From: Verrucomicrobium sp. BvORR034
Lineage (GTDB): Bacteria > Verrucomicrobiota > Verrucomicrobiia > Verrucomicrobiales > Verrucomicrobiaceae
NCBI RefSeq assembly: GCF_000739635.1
Contig: NZ_BATQ01000041.1
Coordinates: 1 to 64,000, forward strand
DNA length: 64,000 bases
Reading direction: 5' to 3'
In this document: piece by piece, positions 15,772 to 25,802 of the stretch
How positions within the stretch are numbered: position 1 is the first letter of the stretch
How the letters are laid out: the number at the start of each line of letters is the position of its first letter
Notes under the pieces: generated by a model
What the model was told of the DNA's origin: nothing
Database searches by the model: none
The model's input: the letters and a program-made list of their open reading frames with translations, nothing else
Position numbers and translations under genes: made by a program

Positions 15772-18216
15772 ATGCCCTCACGCTTTGTAGTTATTCTTTC
15801 CATCTTGAGCCTGCTGCCAGCATCGCTTTATTCGGACACGATTGTGGCCAAAGGCAGTGGCAACTGGCATGATCCTCTCATCTGGGATCCTGAATTCAGA
15901 CCGATGACGGGCACGAACGGAAGTGACAGTGTTCTGATCGGCACCGATGAGAACGGGGTGGCGCGGATCGTGACCTGGGTGGGCGGCACCGCGGGTGGAG
16001 TGGGCAACGTCACTTACACGAATGGGGCGAGCGCTGACTTCGGTGTCGATAACGGCAATACCATCACCGTGGATGGCGGGATACTGGCCCATACCAAGGG
16101 CACGAACTGGGTGCGCATCGGCAACTGGGGTGAAGGCACTCTGGACATCAAGAACGGCAAGGTTTTTTTCCCCGTGGGCGAGGTCCAGATTGGCACGCAC
16201 GGAACTGCGGCGAATGGGATCGTCCGCATCGGTGACGGCACAGGAGCGGCGGGTTCCGCAGTGATGAACTTGTGGGCCACCGCGGATGGCAATTGGAGTG
16301 GCCAGACCACGGCGCTGAACCTGGGAAAGCAGCAGAACAACACCTTCTATGGCAGCGCGGGATTCATCACCATTGAGTCCGACGGCCTGCTGGAAGGCGG
16401 GGCGCATACGACAACTCCGAACGGTTCAGCCTGGAACTACAACCAGAGCGTCACCCGCATCGGTTACTACCCCTCCTTGGTGGAGAGCGTGTTGCTGATC
16501 AAGGCCGGAGGGCGGTTCAACGCCCATGGTACGGTGGAGATGGGGTCGTCCGGGATATTGAACGGGATGACGTCAAAAGGACTTCTCCACCTGGATGGGG
16601 AGGGCGCGTTGATGACGATGGACTTTGGCGAATTCAACATTGGGCGTGATGGCGTCGGGCGCATGATCATCGAGAACTCCGCCCAGTTCATCAAGAGTAC
16701 CAACGCCCTGGACGCCACCAGCGGGGTGATTCCGAAGGGATTTGGAAACAACTTGGGCAGGGCCGCCTCAGGGGTGGGTACGCTCACCATCCGTACCAAC
16801 GGCAAGTTCATCCGCGATACCGGCGGGAACGTGGGGGATCTCTACATCGGCGCGAGCGGGCAGGGGACCATTTACGTTGAAACCGGTGGGGAGCTCATCA
16901 ACCGGTCCACCAACTGGGACTGGATCGGCGTGGCGGCAGGCAGCGTGGGCAAGGTGTATGTGAGTTCGGGCGGTCTCTACAGCGTGGTCACCACCGCCCA
17001 GATCGTAGTGGGTCGCGATGCGGCCAATGCCACGCTGGGGGCGGCCACGGGATTGATCGAAATCAACGGCGGCTCCATGGTGAGCAACGGGGATGTACAC
17101 ATCGGACAGGACGGGAGCGGCACCCTTCGTCTGATCTCCGGCCGTGCGGAGATGCTCAAGCTCTCCATGGGCCGCGGTGCGGGCACTGGCCTGGTGGAGG
17201 TGATGAGTGGGGAGATGCTGATCAAGGGCAACTCCTACATCGGTGGGGACACGGGCGACTACGCTGCGAACACGAGCCTGGGCACGGCCACCTTCAACCA
17301 GAGCGGAGGCATCGTCACGGCCACGAACGCGATCTCCATTGGCTTGGGCACGAACCACACCGGCACCGTGAACATCACCGGCGGCGAGTTCTATCACAAG
17401 GTGAGCGACGTGAGCGTGGGGGAGAAGGGTACCGGCTATCTCTACATCGGCAAGGATGCGAAGTTCTATGAACAAGCCACCGCCAGCGATGCCTATCTGT
17501 TCGTCGGCCGGTTGAATGGCTCCCAGGGCACCATGATTGTGGATGGCTATCTGGAGAAGCAGAATGCCAGCGTCCGCGTGGGCCACGGCAATGATGCTGC
17601 CGGCTCGGAGAACAACACCACCGGCCGCGGCACCCTGGGTGGCTCCGGCACCATCAACTCCCAGGGCGGCGTGTATGTGGGCAGCTACGGCACTCTCACC
17701 GGCGGCACCATGACCTCCGTGGGCGCACTCACCATCCAGGGCAACCTGAACCTTGTGACCAACACGGGCGCGGCCTCGCAGAGCACGCTTTTTGTGAACT
17801 TCGACCGCTCCAGCCCGCTGGGCGCAGACCGCATCATCGTCACCGGTGAGATTTATGTGGACGGTGCCCGCATCGACGGCACCTGGGGTGGCGGCGAGAC
17901 TGGTCTGGAGAGCCGCTACTGGATCGTGCTCAGTGATACCGGCCTGGGTCTCTCTGACTTCTTCACGAACATGGTGTGGGACTCTGACCACTACCTCGCC
18001 TCCGACTACTGGAACATGGGCGCGGACGGTTTCGTCAACATCGGCGGCATGGACTTCGCCATGTTCTACCAGGCCGACTTTGACACCGGTGCCCTCACGG
18101 GAGGGAATGACCTCATGCTCTCCGCCATGGGGGCTGTGCCTGAGCCGGGTATCTCCTCGCTCGCCTTCCTGGGCTTCACCTGCCTCTTCATGCGCCGCCG
18201 CCGCACCCGCCGGTAA
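15772..18216 (+). CDS. PEP-CTERM protein with autotransporter-like beta repeats
   Basis: An 814-aa secreted protein. A signal peptide covers residues 1-20. Most of the protein is made of repeats of the T5SS/PEP-CTERM-associated type (G-x-L-x-I-G, GSGTLRLISG, GTGYLYIGKDA), which fold as a beta-helix. The end carries a complete PEP-CTERM sorting signal: VPEPG near residue 789, a hydrophobic segment and the basic cluster RRRRTRR. Such proteins are held in the membrane, processed by an exosortase and delivered to the cell surface or matrix. It lies about 40 bases upstream of the Verru_Chthon cassette, an association known in this phylum. Confidence 0.9.
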   Translation: MPSRFVVILSILSLLPASLYSDTIVAKGSGNWHDPLIWDPEFRPMTGTNGSDSVLIGTDENGVARIVTWVGGTAGGVGNVTYTNGASADFGVDNGNTITVDGGILAHTKGTNWVRIGNWGEGTLDIKNGKVFFPVGEVQIGTHGTAANGIVRIGDGTGAAGSAVMNLWATADGNWSGQTTALNLGKQQNNTFYGSAGFITIESDGLLEGGAHTTTPNGSAWNYNQSVTRIGYYPSLVESVLLIKAGGRFNAHGTVEMGSSGILNGMTSKGLLHLDGEGALMTMDFGEFNIGRDGVGRMIIENSAQFIKSTNALDATSGVIPKGFGNNLGRAASGVGTLTIRTNGKFIRDTGGNVGDLYIGASGQGTIYVETGGELINRSTNWDWIGVAAGSVGKVYVSSGGLYSVVTTAQIVVGRDAANATLGAATGLIEINGGSMVSNGDVHIGQDGSGTLRLISGRAEMLKLSMGRGAGTGLVEVMSGEMLIKGNSYIGGDTGDYAANTSLGTATFNQSGGIVTATNAISIGLGTNHTGTVNITGGEFYHKVSDVSVGEKGTGYLYIGKDAKFYEQATASDAYLFVGRLNGSQGTMIVDGYLEKQNASVRVGHGNDAAGSENNTTGRGTLGGSGTINSQGGVYVGSYGTLTGGTMTSVGALTIQGNLNLVTNTGAASQSTLFVNFDRSSPLGADRIIVTGEIYVDGARIDGTWGGGETGLESRYWIVLSDTGLGLSDFFTNMVWDSDHYLASDYWNMGADGFVNIGGMDFAMFYQADFDTGALTGGNDLMLSAMGAVPEPGISSLAFLGFTCLFMRRRRTRR

Positions 18217-18256
18217 GGATCCTGAGGAGTATTTGAAATAACTTTACCCCTGCTTG

Positions 18257-21200
18257 ATGAAGACCCCCTTCTCACATCCGGATCTCAAATGTCCGCACCC
18301 GCCGCGTGGCATCGCCCTCATCATGGTGCTGGTGGCCGTGGCCGTGGTGGCCATGCTGGTGCTCGCCTTCATGGCCGAGGTGCGCACCGAGCACCGCTCC
18401 GCCTCCGCTTATTCGAACATCACCGAGGCCCGCACCCTCTCCGAGCTGCCGGTGAACATGGCCATTGGCCAGATCCGCCGCGCCACGGAGCAGAACGGCC
18501 TGGAGAAGACCTGGGCTTCCCAGCCCGGCATGATCCGCGTGTTCGGCACCGAGTCCGATGTGCAGAACGCCAGCGTCCGGGCCAAGACGGTGGCGCTGTA
18601 CAAGCTCTACTCAGACGACGCCATGGTCGTCACCCAGCCCAATGCCACCGGCACCGCCAATGGCATGGCGCTGAATGTGGTGAAGTCGGCCATCAACACC
18701 GACGTCAGCGACCTCTCCACCTGGCAGACCGTGCCCGGCCTGTATGTGGATATGAATGAACCCGCCGCCGTCATGGCCGCCGGGGCGGATCGCGTGCAGA
18801 CCGTGTTTCCCATCAGCGATCCCCGCGCGGTCTTCGCCCGCAATGGCGGACTCCCCGTGGATGGCTACAAGGTGAACAGCGTCGCGGTGCCCGGCACCGT
18901 GGCTCCCACGAGTGTGGATGATGTGGGCACCCGCCTGCCCATGCCGGTGAAGTGGATGTATGTGCTGGCAGATGGCCAGGTGCTCGCGCCCACGGGCGGG
19001 AACAAGGATGACGGCCTCACCTTTGGAGCGAATGGCGCAGCCGCTCCCACGAAGCAGAACCCCATCGTCGGGCGTGTCGCCTTCTGGACGGATGATGAGA
19101 GCACCAAGATCAATGTGAACACCGCCACAGAAGGCTCCGCATGGGATGTGCCCCGCTTCTTCAATGGCTCCACGGCCAAGTTCGCCCGCTTCCAGCCTGC
19201 GCAGAATGAATACTCCCGCTACCCCGGGCATCCTGCGCAGACGGCGCTCAGCCCCGTGTTCCAGGCCTTTGGCCAGCAGCTCGTGGTCAGCCCCACGCTC
19301 AGTGATACCCAGCTCGCCACCGTGCTGCAGCGTTATCACCAGATCAGCCCGCGGGTGCCGTGGGGCGGCAGTTATGGCGGGACGAAGATGCCCGCCGTCG
19401 CACTCGTGCCGGACAAGGACGACCGCCTCTACACCACGCTGGATGAGCTTGTTTTCAACCGGAACCGCGGCATGCAGGATCCCGCGCTCACCCAGCAGGA
19501 CATCGCCACCGCGCGGTTTTTCCTCACACCGCACAGCCGCGCCCCGGAGCTGAACCTCTTCAACCAGCCGCGCGTCATGCTCTGGCCCATCTCCGCAGAG
19601 CCCACCGAGCGCAACGCGAAGGACAAGCTCCTCGCCTTCGTCGGCACCGGCGGTGGCAAGCCGTGGTACTTCACCCGGCTGAAGAACTTCAAGAGCGTGG
19701 ATGACGCCGGCACCGGGCAGAAGATCCGTGGCGATCTGGACCTGGACAGCTCCTCAGTGAGCGGCGCTCTGGCGCGGAACCGCCAGCTCTATGAGAACCA
19801 CCTCGTCCCGCTCACCGGCGGCACCAACAGCGGCGGCCAGGCACGGGACATCCCCGGCTTCGGCGGGAACTTCGCGGCCAAGTACTCCGTGCCGCGTCGT
19901 AACCAGATCCTCACTGAGATGGTGGACTTCATGCGCTGGTCCGTGAACAGCTACAGCACCGGGCTGGCCCCCACCTACACCTACCTGCCGCCGCGCGTGG
20001 GCGACCGCCGGGGCGAGTCCTCCGCCGTGCCGCTGGTTCCAGGAAATGATACCAAGGGCTTCGGCCGATTCAACACCATCTCGGAGGTCGCCCTCGTCTT
20101 CATGGCGACCAACAAGAACCCCACCAACGGAGCCACCACGCGCATGCAGGCCTTCCTCGCGCTGGAGCCGTTCAACCCCACCAGCGGCGCCCCGGGCGTG
20201 ACGTCGAACGTGCGCTACCGCATCACCGGGCTCGATTCCCTGGGCGTGAACGGCCGCTCCATGGCCTTCCCCGCGGTGGACACCATCCGCTGCAGCACCG
20301 CCGCTGGTTATCTGGACTCCGCCGGCGCCACCGCGTTCTCCGGCTTCGCCTCCCAGTTCAAGAAGGCCAACCTCAGCTCCGCCGCCGCCGACCAGTTCGC
20401 CACCGCCACGCGCCAGATGGCGCGGAACAACGAGGACAACAACTTCCCCTTCTACAGCGGCTACGTCACCACCGGCACGGCCACGGAGTTCACCTTCGAT
20501 GGCGGCAGCTTCACCATCGAGGTCCTGAGTGGTTTCCCGAAACTCGAGGAGGCCGAGGTCATCCAGACCCTGCACGTCACCTTCCCGCCCGCCACGCTCA
20601 AGGTGCCCCGCCTGGTGAATGAAGACTTCAACAACCTCACGAAGCGCACCCAGGGCGACGCGAACAACTTTGTGAAGACGCTCATCCAGGACGGCGACAT
20701 CACCCGCAGTGTGGAGATTGATGTGAACGGCCCGACGAAAGGGGACCTGCGCATCCTCTCCGCCATGCGGGACGTGCCTGCCTCCTGGTACACCCCGCAC
20801 CCGCGCTATGCGGACAAGACCGTGGAGCGCCTCCACTTCCTGCGCCAGGGCAACCAGATGGTGTACGGCCAGTTCGGCCCGGGTGATGCTGCAGACGGTC
20901 CGCTGGGCCTCTCCCGCAACGACCTGCGCGCTGCCACCGTGAACACTGCCGGCACTTTGGTGAAAGGCGTCTGGTATGGCCGCGACTCCATCCCGGCGGT
21001 CCTGCGCGGGCAGGACGGCGTGTCCAACAGCCTCGGACGTCCCGGTGACTTTGACAACGGTGCCGGCCGCGTGGAGGACGGCCCCTACATCAACAAGGCG
21101 GATGAGAACAACGTGGTTTCCAATAACCAGGCGGCGGACGGTGATCTCGGCTACTTCAGCCGGCACGGCTTCGGCGTGGAGAACGGGCTGAGCTTCAGCC

Positions 21201-22189
21201 CGAACCGCCAGATCACCTCCGCCGTGGCCTTTGGCTCGCTGCCCTCCGGCATCAATGGCAGCCAGGCCACCCCGTCGGATCCGCACAAGCCCTGGCAGAC
21301 GCTCCTCTTCTGCCCCAATCCGGCCTCCCGCTCGACTCCCGCGGGGATGGAGCCGGATGAGCAGGATCACGAGGGCTTCAAGGGCCCGCGGGACCACCTT
21401 TGGCTGGACCTCTTCTGGATGCCCGTGGTGGAGCCCTACGCCATCAGCGAGTCCTTTGCCACCGCCGGCAAGATCAACATGAACACCCAGATGCTGCCCT
21501 TCCGCCACATCGAGCGCAACACCGGCCTCCATGCCGTGCTCAAGCCGGTGCAGCTCAGCGCCATCTCGCCGAACTCCGTGGGCGGCACCACGCCCAACGG
21601 GTACAACAGCGCCGGCGGCACGAACTACAAGGAGGGCGCGGTGCACCGCTACGAGTTGTACTACGATGTGAACCGCAACGAGACGCTGAAGGGCTTCACC
21701 AAGCGGTTCGAGACCGGCGACGTCTTCCGCTCCGCCTCGGAGATCTGCGAGATTTTCCTCGTACCCCAGCGGCGCAACGGCGTGGTGTACAACTCGGACG
21801 CCGCCCCGCCCCCCACCACCTATGAAGACATGGTGACCTGGTGGAACGGCGCCCTGAATGCGGCAGATGCCTTTGAGCCCACTGGGGACAACAGCCGAGA
21901 GGCCCCGTACAACCAGCTCTACCCGCGTCTCACCACCCGGTCGAACACCTTCACCGTCCACTTCCGTGTGGAGACGTTGCAAAAGGCGCGCAGCACCGCT
22001 GTGGACCGCTGGGTGGAGGGTGCGGACCTTTCCACCTCCAGCCACCGCGGCTCCGCCACGCTGGAGCGTTACCTCGATCCCCAGGATCCGGAGCTGGCCG
22101 AGCTCACGAACAGCACGCCCAGCCACAGTCAGAGCTGGGACCGCTACTACCGCTTCCGCATCATCGAACGCAAGACTTTTGCCCCATGA
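18257..22189 (+). CDS. Verru_Chthon cassette protein A
   Basis: A 1310-aa protein. The N-terminus has a hydrophobic helix after a basic stretch (RGIALIMVLVAVAVVAMLVLAF), like PilX or GspK-type large minor pseudopilins. The rest is a long extracytoplasmic part of the TIGR02600 type. The gene is the first of the A-B-C-D cassette seen in Verrucomicrobium and Chthoniobacter, usually in several copies per genome. Its stop overlaps the start of gene B by four bases. I take the ATG at 18257; a TTG directly before it is also possible. The molecular role is unknown, but the set resembles the minor pseudopilins of type II secretion. Confidence 0.9.
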   Translation: MKTPFSHPDLKCPHPPRGIALIMVLVAVAVVAMLVLAFMAEVRTEHRSASAYSNITEARTLSELPVNMAIGQIRRATEQNGLEKTWASQPGMIRVFGTESDVQNASVRAKTVALYKLYSDDAMVVTQPNATGTANGMALNVVKSAINTDVSDLSTWQTVPGLYVDMNEPAAVMAAGADRVQTVFPISDPRAVFARNGGLPVDGYKVNSVAVPGTVAPTSVDDVGTRLPMPVKWMYVLADGQVLAPTGGNKDDGLTFGANGAAAPTKQNPIVGRVAFWTDDESTKINVNTATEGSAWDVPRFFNGSTAKFARFQPAQNEYSRYPGHPAQTALSPVFQAFGQQLVVSPTLSDTQLATVLQRYHQISPRVPWGGSYGGTKMPAVALVPDKDDRLYTTLDELVFNRNRGMQDPALTQQDIATARFFLTPHSRAPELNLFNQPRVMLWPISAEPTERNAKDKLLAFVGTGGGKPWYFTRLKNFKSVDDAGTGQKIRGDLDLDSSSVSGALARNRQLYENHLVPLTGGTNSGGQARDIPGFGGNFAAKYSVPRRNQILTEMVDFMRWSVNSYSTGLAPTYTYLPPRVGDRRGESSAVPLVPGNDTKGFGRFNTISEVALVFMATNKNPTNGATTRMQAFLALEPFNPTSGAPGVTSNVRYRITGLDSLGVNGRSMAFPAVDTIRCSTAAGYLDSAGATAFSGFASQFKKANLSSAAADQFATATRQMARNNEDNNFPFYSGYVTTGTATEFTFDGGSFTIEVLSGFPKLEEAEVIQTLHVTFPPATLKVPRLVNEDFNNLTKRTQGDANNFVKTLIQDGDITRSVEIDVNGPTKGDLRILSAMRDVPASWYTPHPRYADKTVERLHFLRQGNQMVYGQFGPGDAADGPLGLSRNDLRAATVNTAGTLVKGVWYGRDSIPAVLRGQDGVSNSLGRPGDFDNGAGRVEDGPYINKADENNVVSNNQAADGDLGYFSRHGFGVENGLSFSPNRQITSAVAFGSLPSGINGSQATPSDPHKPWQTLLFCPNPASRSTPAGMEPDEQDHEGFKGPRDHLWLDLFWMPVVEPYAISESFATAGKINMNTQMLPFRHIERNTGLHAVLKPVQLSAISPNSVGGTTPNGYNSAGGTNYKEGAVHRYELYYDVNRNETLKGFTKRFETGDVFRSASEICEIFLVPQRRNGVVYNSDAAPPPTTYEDMVTWWNGALNAADAFEPTGDNSREAPYNQLYPRLTTRSNTFTVHFRVETLQKARSTAVDRWVEGADLSTSSHRGSATLERYLDPQDPELAELTNSTPSHSQSWDRYYRFRIIERKTFAP

Positions 22190-22743
22190 CCCCCCGCCCC
22201 CACACAGCCATCAACACTGCATCCACCCGCCACGCCCAGGGCTTCTCCCTGCCGGAAGTCGCCCTCGCCATGGGCATCGCCGCCACCGCGCTGCTCACGC
22301 TCATCTCCCTGCTGCCCTTTGGCCTGGACACTCTGCGTGACTCCAGCAACAAGCAGGCGGAGGCCCGCATCCTCCAGACCGTGATGGACCGCTACCAGAC
22401 CGGCGTCTGGCTGGATGAGTCTGCCACCGGCGGCAACCGCAACGTGCAGATGCAGGACTGCACCCTCTTCTTCGACCAGACCGGCGCTGAGGTGCCAGAT
22501 GCCACCGGGCTGGACTGCAACTACGCCGTGCAGGTGAAGGTCGGCACCGAGCCCTCCCTCCAGGGCGACAACGAGGCCAACCCCTACCTGCGCCAGCTCC
22601 GCGTGCGCGTGACGGACCGCCTGAACAACTACACGCAGTCCCTGGCGGACGGTTCCGGGAAATACCGGGAACGCAGCGTGTGGATCGCCCTGCTTGAACA
22701 AACCGGCCCGCTGACGGGTGCTGCCGCCGTCTCCTCCCTGTGA
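22186..22743 (+). CDS. Verru_Chthon cassette protein B, pseudopilin-like
   Basis: A 185-aa protein with a prepilin-type leader: GFSLPEVALAMGI after a short basic N-terminus, where a prepilin peptidase would cut after the Gly and methylate the new N-terminus. Glu at position +5 is kept. It overlaps gene A at ATGA and gene C at GTGA, so translation of A, B and C is coupled. By position and size it resembles the minor pseudopilin GspI (inference); the named family is TIGR02598. Confidence 0.88.
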   Translation: MTPRPHTAINTASTRHAQGFSLPEVALAMGIAATALLTLISLLPFGLDTLRDSSNKQAEARILQTVMDRYQTGVWLDESATGGNRNVQMQDCTLFFDQTGAEVPDATGLDCNYAVQVKVGTEPSLQGDNEANPYLRQLRVRVTDRLNNYTQSLADGSGKYRERSVWIALLEQTGPLTGAAAVSSL

Positions 22744-23822
22744 ACGCACGATTGAAAAAGCCCTCCCCCCCGTTGTCCACCGCCTTCACCCTCGTGGAGG
22801 TGCTGGTGTCCGTCTCCGTCCTGGCCGTGATGATGACCATCATGGCGGACCTGATGGTGCGCACGCAGGACACCATCAGCCGCGCCAGCGCGCACGCCAC
22901 GGAGTTTCAGGAAGCACGCCGCGTCATGGATGCCGTGGGCAACGCCCTCTCCCAGTCCACCATGGACGCGGTTTGGGCCTACCGCCGCTCCGCACAGGAT
23001 GCCTCCTCCCCCACGGGCTATGAGCGCATTTCAGACCACCACTTCGTTCTGGGGCCGTCCAGTGAGCTCCTCACCAGCGGTGCCGAGGCCGGGCAGGCGG
23101 TCTTCTTCCAGGCCCCGCTGGGCCGGTCAGAGAGTGCCGACCGCCGCCGCCTGCATGATCTGGTAAACTGCTGCGGCTTCTACGTCCAGTATGGGAGCGA
23201 CCTCGCCATACGCCCCGGCTTCCTTCAGAACGGCCAGCCCGCCGTGGTCAATCCGGAGCGCAACCGCTTCCGCCTCATGCAGTACGTGCAGCCGGCGGAG
23301 GACAGCATCCTCTACGGGGACTCGAGCAAGCTCGGCCTGAACAATCTCACCAGCCGCACCCAGGCCCTGCGCTGGTACCAGCAGGATTTAGGAGCCAACT
23401 CCCGCCCGCTGGCGGACAACATCCTGGCCCTGGTGCTCACCCCTCATGCCACCCAGACGGATGGCGGCCGCACCACCGTGGTGCCGGACCCCCAGTACCG
23501 CTATGACAGCCGCGACTTCCAGTGGAACGGGCTGAATGCCATCAACAAATCCCGCCGCCACCAGCTGCCCGTCATGGTCGGCGTCACCCTCGTCGCGGCG
23601 GATGAGACCAGCTACGAGGCCCTCGTGCACAAGCTGGGGGAAAAGCCCGCCGGCGAGGCCGTGCGCGCCGTGCTGGCAGGCAAGTTCGTCCGGTATGCCC
23701 AGCTCAAGGATGACATCGCCGCTGTGCAGCAGGGCCTGAGCGCCCTGCCGCTCCATCACAAGGTGCTCAGCAGCAGCGTCACCCTGCGTGGCTCCAAATG
23801 GATCTCTGAAGATGAGCTGTAG
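22740..23822 (+). CDS. Verru_Chthon cassette protein C, pseudopilin-like
   Basis: A 360-aa protein starting at GTG 22740, which overlaps the stop of gene B. AFTLVEVLVSVSVLAVMMT is a classical type IV prepilin N-terminus with Glu at +5. The middle part is probably a pseudopilin-type globular domain. The family is TIGR02599. By size and place in the set it is comparable with GspJ of type II secretion (inference). Confidence 0.88.
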   Translation: MNARLKKPSPPLSTAFTLVEVLVSVSVLAVMMTIMADLMVRTQDTISRASAHATEFQEARRVMDAVGNALSQSTMDAVWAYRRSAQDASSPTGYERISDHHFVLGPSSELLTSGAEAGQAVFFQAPLGRSESADRRRLHDLVNCCGFYVQYGSDLAIRPGFLQNGQPAVVNPERNRFRLMQYVQPAEDSILYGDSSKLGLNNLTSRTQALRWYQQDLGANSRPLADNILALVLTPHATQTDGGRTTVVPDPQYRYDSRDFQWNGLNAINKSRRHQLPVMVGVTLVAADETSYEALVHKLGEKPAGEAVRAVLAGKFVRYAQLKDDIAAVQQGLSALPLHHKVLSSSVTLRGSKWISEDEL

Positions 23823-23847
23823 TAGTTGCAATGATCTCCTGAAACCC

Positions 23848-24465
23848 ATGCGCCGCCCTGTCCATCCTTCCGCATCACGTGCCGGCTTCACCCTGGTGGA
23901 GATGCTCGTGGTCGTGGCCCTGCTCAGCATGCTGGTCACCATGGCCGCGATGTCCGTGCCCGCTGCCCTGGGCAGCCAGCGTCTCTCCGGTGCCGCCCGC
24001 CAGCTTTCCGCCGATCTCAACCAGGCCAGCCTCCTGGCGAGGAAGGAGGACAAGCTCGTGGAGCTGCGCTTCTTTGAACTGCTCCCCACCTCCCGCCAGG
24101 GCACCCTGGGCTACCGCGCCTACCAGTTCGGTCTGGTCACCGGCTGGTCCACCGACGGCAAACCCCAGGTCACCTTCTCCGGCGAGCTCCAGCGCCTGCC
24201 GGATGACGTGCTGCTCATGCCGGATGCCAAGTACAACACCCTGAAGAGCCAGACCGTCCACTCCGACGGCACCGCCGGTGCGGAGCTGAATGTGAGCTAC
24301 GTGAGTTATTTCCTGCACGTCAACGGCTCCACCACCCTCCCGGCCGGCCAGCCCGCCGTCCTCACCCTGGTGCGCGAGACCCCCAAAGGTGTGCCCTCCG
24401 ATCTGCCTGCCGACTTCCGCTCCATCGTGATCGATCCCGAGACGCATCAGACGAGGGTGTACTAG
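23848..24465 (+). CDS. Verru_Chthon cassette protein D, pseudopilin-like
   Basis: A 205-aa protein with the prepilin motif GFTLVEMLVVVALLSMLV near residues 12-27. The family is TIGR02596. The start is uncertain: I choose the ATG at 23848, 25 bases after gene C, because it gives a leader of normal length. ATG codons at 23812 and 23788 lie inside gene C. It ends the cassette, and a purine-rich non-coding stretch follows (24466-24540). Confidence 0.85.
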   Translation: MRRPVHPSASRAGFTLVEMLVVVALLSMLVTMAAMSVPAALGSQRLSGAARQLSADLNQASLLARKEDKLVELRFFELLPTSRQGTLGYRAYQFGLVTGWSTDGKPQVTFSGELQRLPDDVLLMPDAKYNTLKSQTVHSDGTAGAELNVSYVSYFLHVNGSTTLPAGQPAVLTLVRETPKGVPSDLPADFRSIVIDPETHQTRVY

Positions 24466-24686
24466 GGAGAGGGAAAAGGGGAAAGGGAAGAGGGATAAGG
24501 GGGTGAGTGGGTAGAGGTAAATGGTAAATGGTGAGCAGCGGGGTGGGATGCTCTTCAGTCGATGGAGGTCCGCGGCAGGGTTGGAGCGGCACGAGGAAAC
24601 AAAAAACGGGAAGCCGTCAACCAGCCTCCCGTCTTCCAAGTCACCCTCCACTGACGTGCTGACGCACTGCCCACTGACGCACCGGC
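24466..24686. repeat. Purine-rich tract and repeat fragments
   Basis: GGGAGAGGGAAAAGGGGAAAGGG and related purine runs are followed by a partial REP element (GCAGGGTTGGAG near 24575) and by a GACGCACTGCCCACTGACGCAC stretch (about 24658-24682) belonging to the repeat family also found at 27.3, 31.3, 46.6, 50.2 and 51.7 kb. No gene is visible. Confidence 0.55.
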
Positions 24687-25712
24687 TCAATGTCCCAGCA
24701 CCTCCGTGCTCGGCGCGGCATTGCGCACGGCGGCGTGATCCGTCACGATGACGGTCGTGCCAGGGGCGATGGTGTCATACAGCTTGGTGGCGAATTCCGG
24801 GTTCACGGTCAGTCGCTTGCCGAGGTCGTCCACATCCATCTTCGGGCCGCTGCTGGTCACGCGCATCCACGGGCGGGCGGTGCGGCCGGGGGCCCAGAAG
24901 CTGGGCTTGTCGGTCGTGCCCTCCAGCAGGGTGAAGACGTGGTTGCCCAGTTCTTTGCGCGTGCCAAAGAGGCCGCCATCGCTGATCTGGACGGAGGCGC
25001 GGCCGATGGGGTTGCCATTGCGAAAGACGTAGAGGGCCTTGTCCGCCGCGCTCACCACGATCGTGATGGGGCCGCTGGCGCTGCGCTCCGGCAGCCAGGT
25101 GTAGTCGTTTGCGCCCTGGGGTTTCAGCATCTCGGGGTTGAAGTCCTTCGGGGCCAGCATCAGCCCGGGGTTGGCGGCCAGATGCGGCGTGGGTGTCTTG
25201 CCATCGCCGATCACCACCGTGCCGCCCTTGGCCGTGAGCTTGAAGAGCGCCAGGGAAAAGTCATACGGCAGCCGGATGCAGCCGTGGCTGGCGGGATGAC
25301 CAGGAAGGTTCCCGGAGTGCATGGCGATGCCGTCCCACGTGAGGCGCTGCATATTCGGCATGGGCGCGTTGTTGTAAGTCTTGGAGCGGTGCGTCTGCCG
25401 CTTCTCCAGGATGGTGAAGACCCCGCCCGGCGTGGCATGGCCCTTCGTGCCCGTGCTCACCGTGGAGCGGCCAATGAGGACGCCGTTGCGGTACACATGC
25501 AGGATCTGGTTGGGCACACTCACCAGCACCATGATGGGGCCACTGGGGGAAATCTCCGGGTGCCACCAGTACTCACCCGGCTGCAAGGGGCCATCTGGAG
25601 TGCCCGTGGGCGTGCCCTTCGTGTGGAAGGAGGGCATCTCCATGGCGGAGGTGGTAGCGGTGGGGGTGGCAACGGCGAGCAACAAGAGGGCGAGGGCTGG
25701 CAGGAGTCGCAT
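24687..25712 (-). CDS. L,D-transpeptidase (YkuD) with a degenerate second domain
   Basis: A 341-aa secreted protein. A signal peptide covers residues 1-23. Domain 1 (about 58-165) is a YkuD catalytic domain with His132 and SHGCIRLP, where Cys145 is the nucleophile that forms 3-3 crosslinks in peptidoglycan or attaches lipoproteins. From about residue 215 a second copy of the fold begins (PITIVVSAADKALYVFRNG mirrors the start of domain 1) but lacks the SHGC motif, so it is probably inactive. The gene stands alone, converging on the Verru_Chthon cassette. Confidence 0.85.
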   Translation of the reverse strand: MRLLPALALLLLAVATPTATTSAMEMPSFHTKGTPTGTPDGPLQPGEYWWHPEISPSGPIMVLVSVPNQILHVYRNGVLIGRSTVSTGTKGHATPGGVFTILEKRQTHRSKTYNNAPMPNMQRLTWDGIAMHSGNLPGHPASHGCIRLPYDFSLALFKLTAKGGTVVIGDGKTPTPHLAANPGLMLAPKDFNPEMLKPQGANDYTWLPERSASGPITIVVSAADKALYVFRNGNPIGRASVQISDGGLFGTRKELGNHVFTLLEGTTDKPSFWAPGRTARPWMRVTSSGPKMDVDDLGKRLTVNPEFATKLYDTIAPGTTVIVTDHAAVRNAAPSTEVLGH

Positions 25713-25802
25713 GGTGAGCAGGGGAAAGTTAGATGTTATGTGTTAGACGTTAGATGAAAAGCAGAGAACAGCGAGAGGGATTTGTGTCGATGAAAAGTCG
25801 TT

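Noticed and set aside
19754-22126. 790-codon open frame opposite Verru_Chthon protein A
   Set aside because: Gly/Val/His/Arg-rich composition and complete overlap with a well-supported gene mark it as an antisense shadow.
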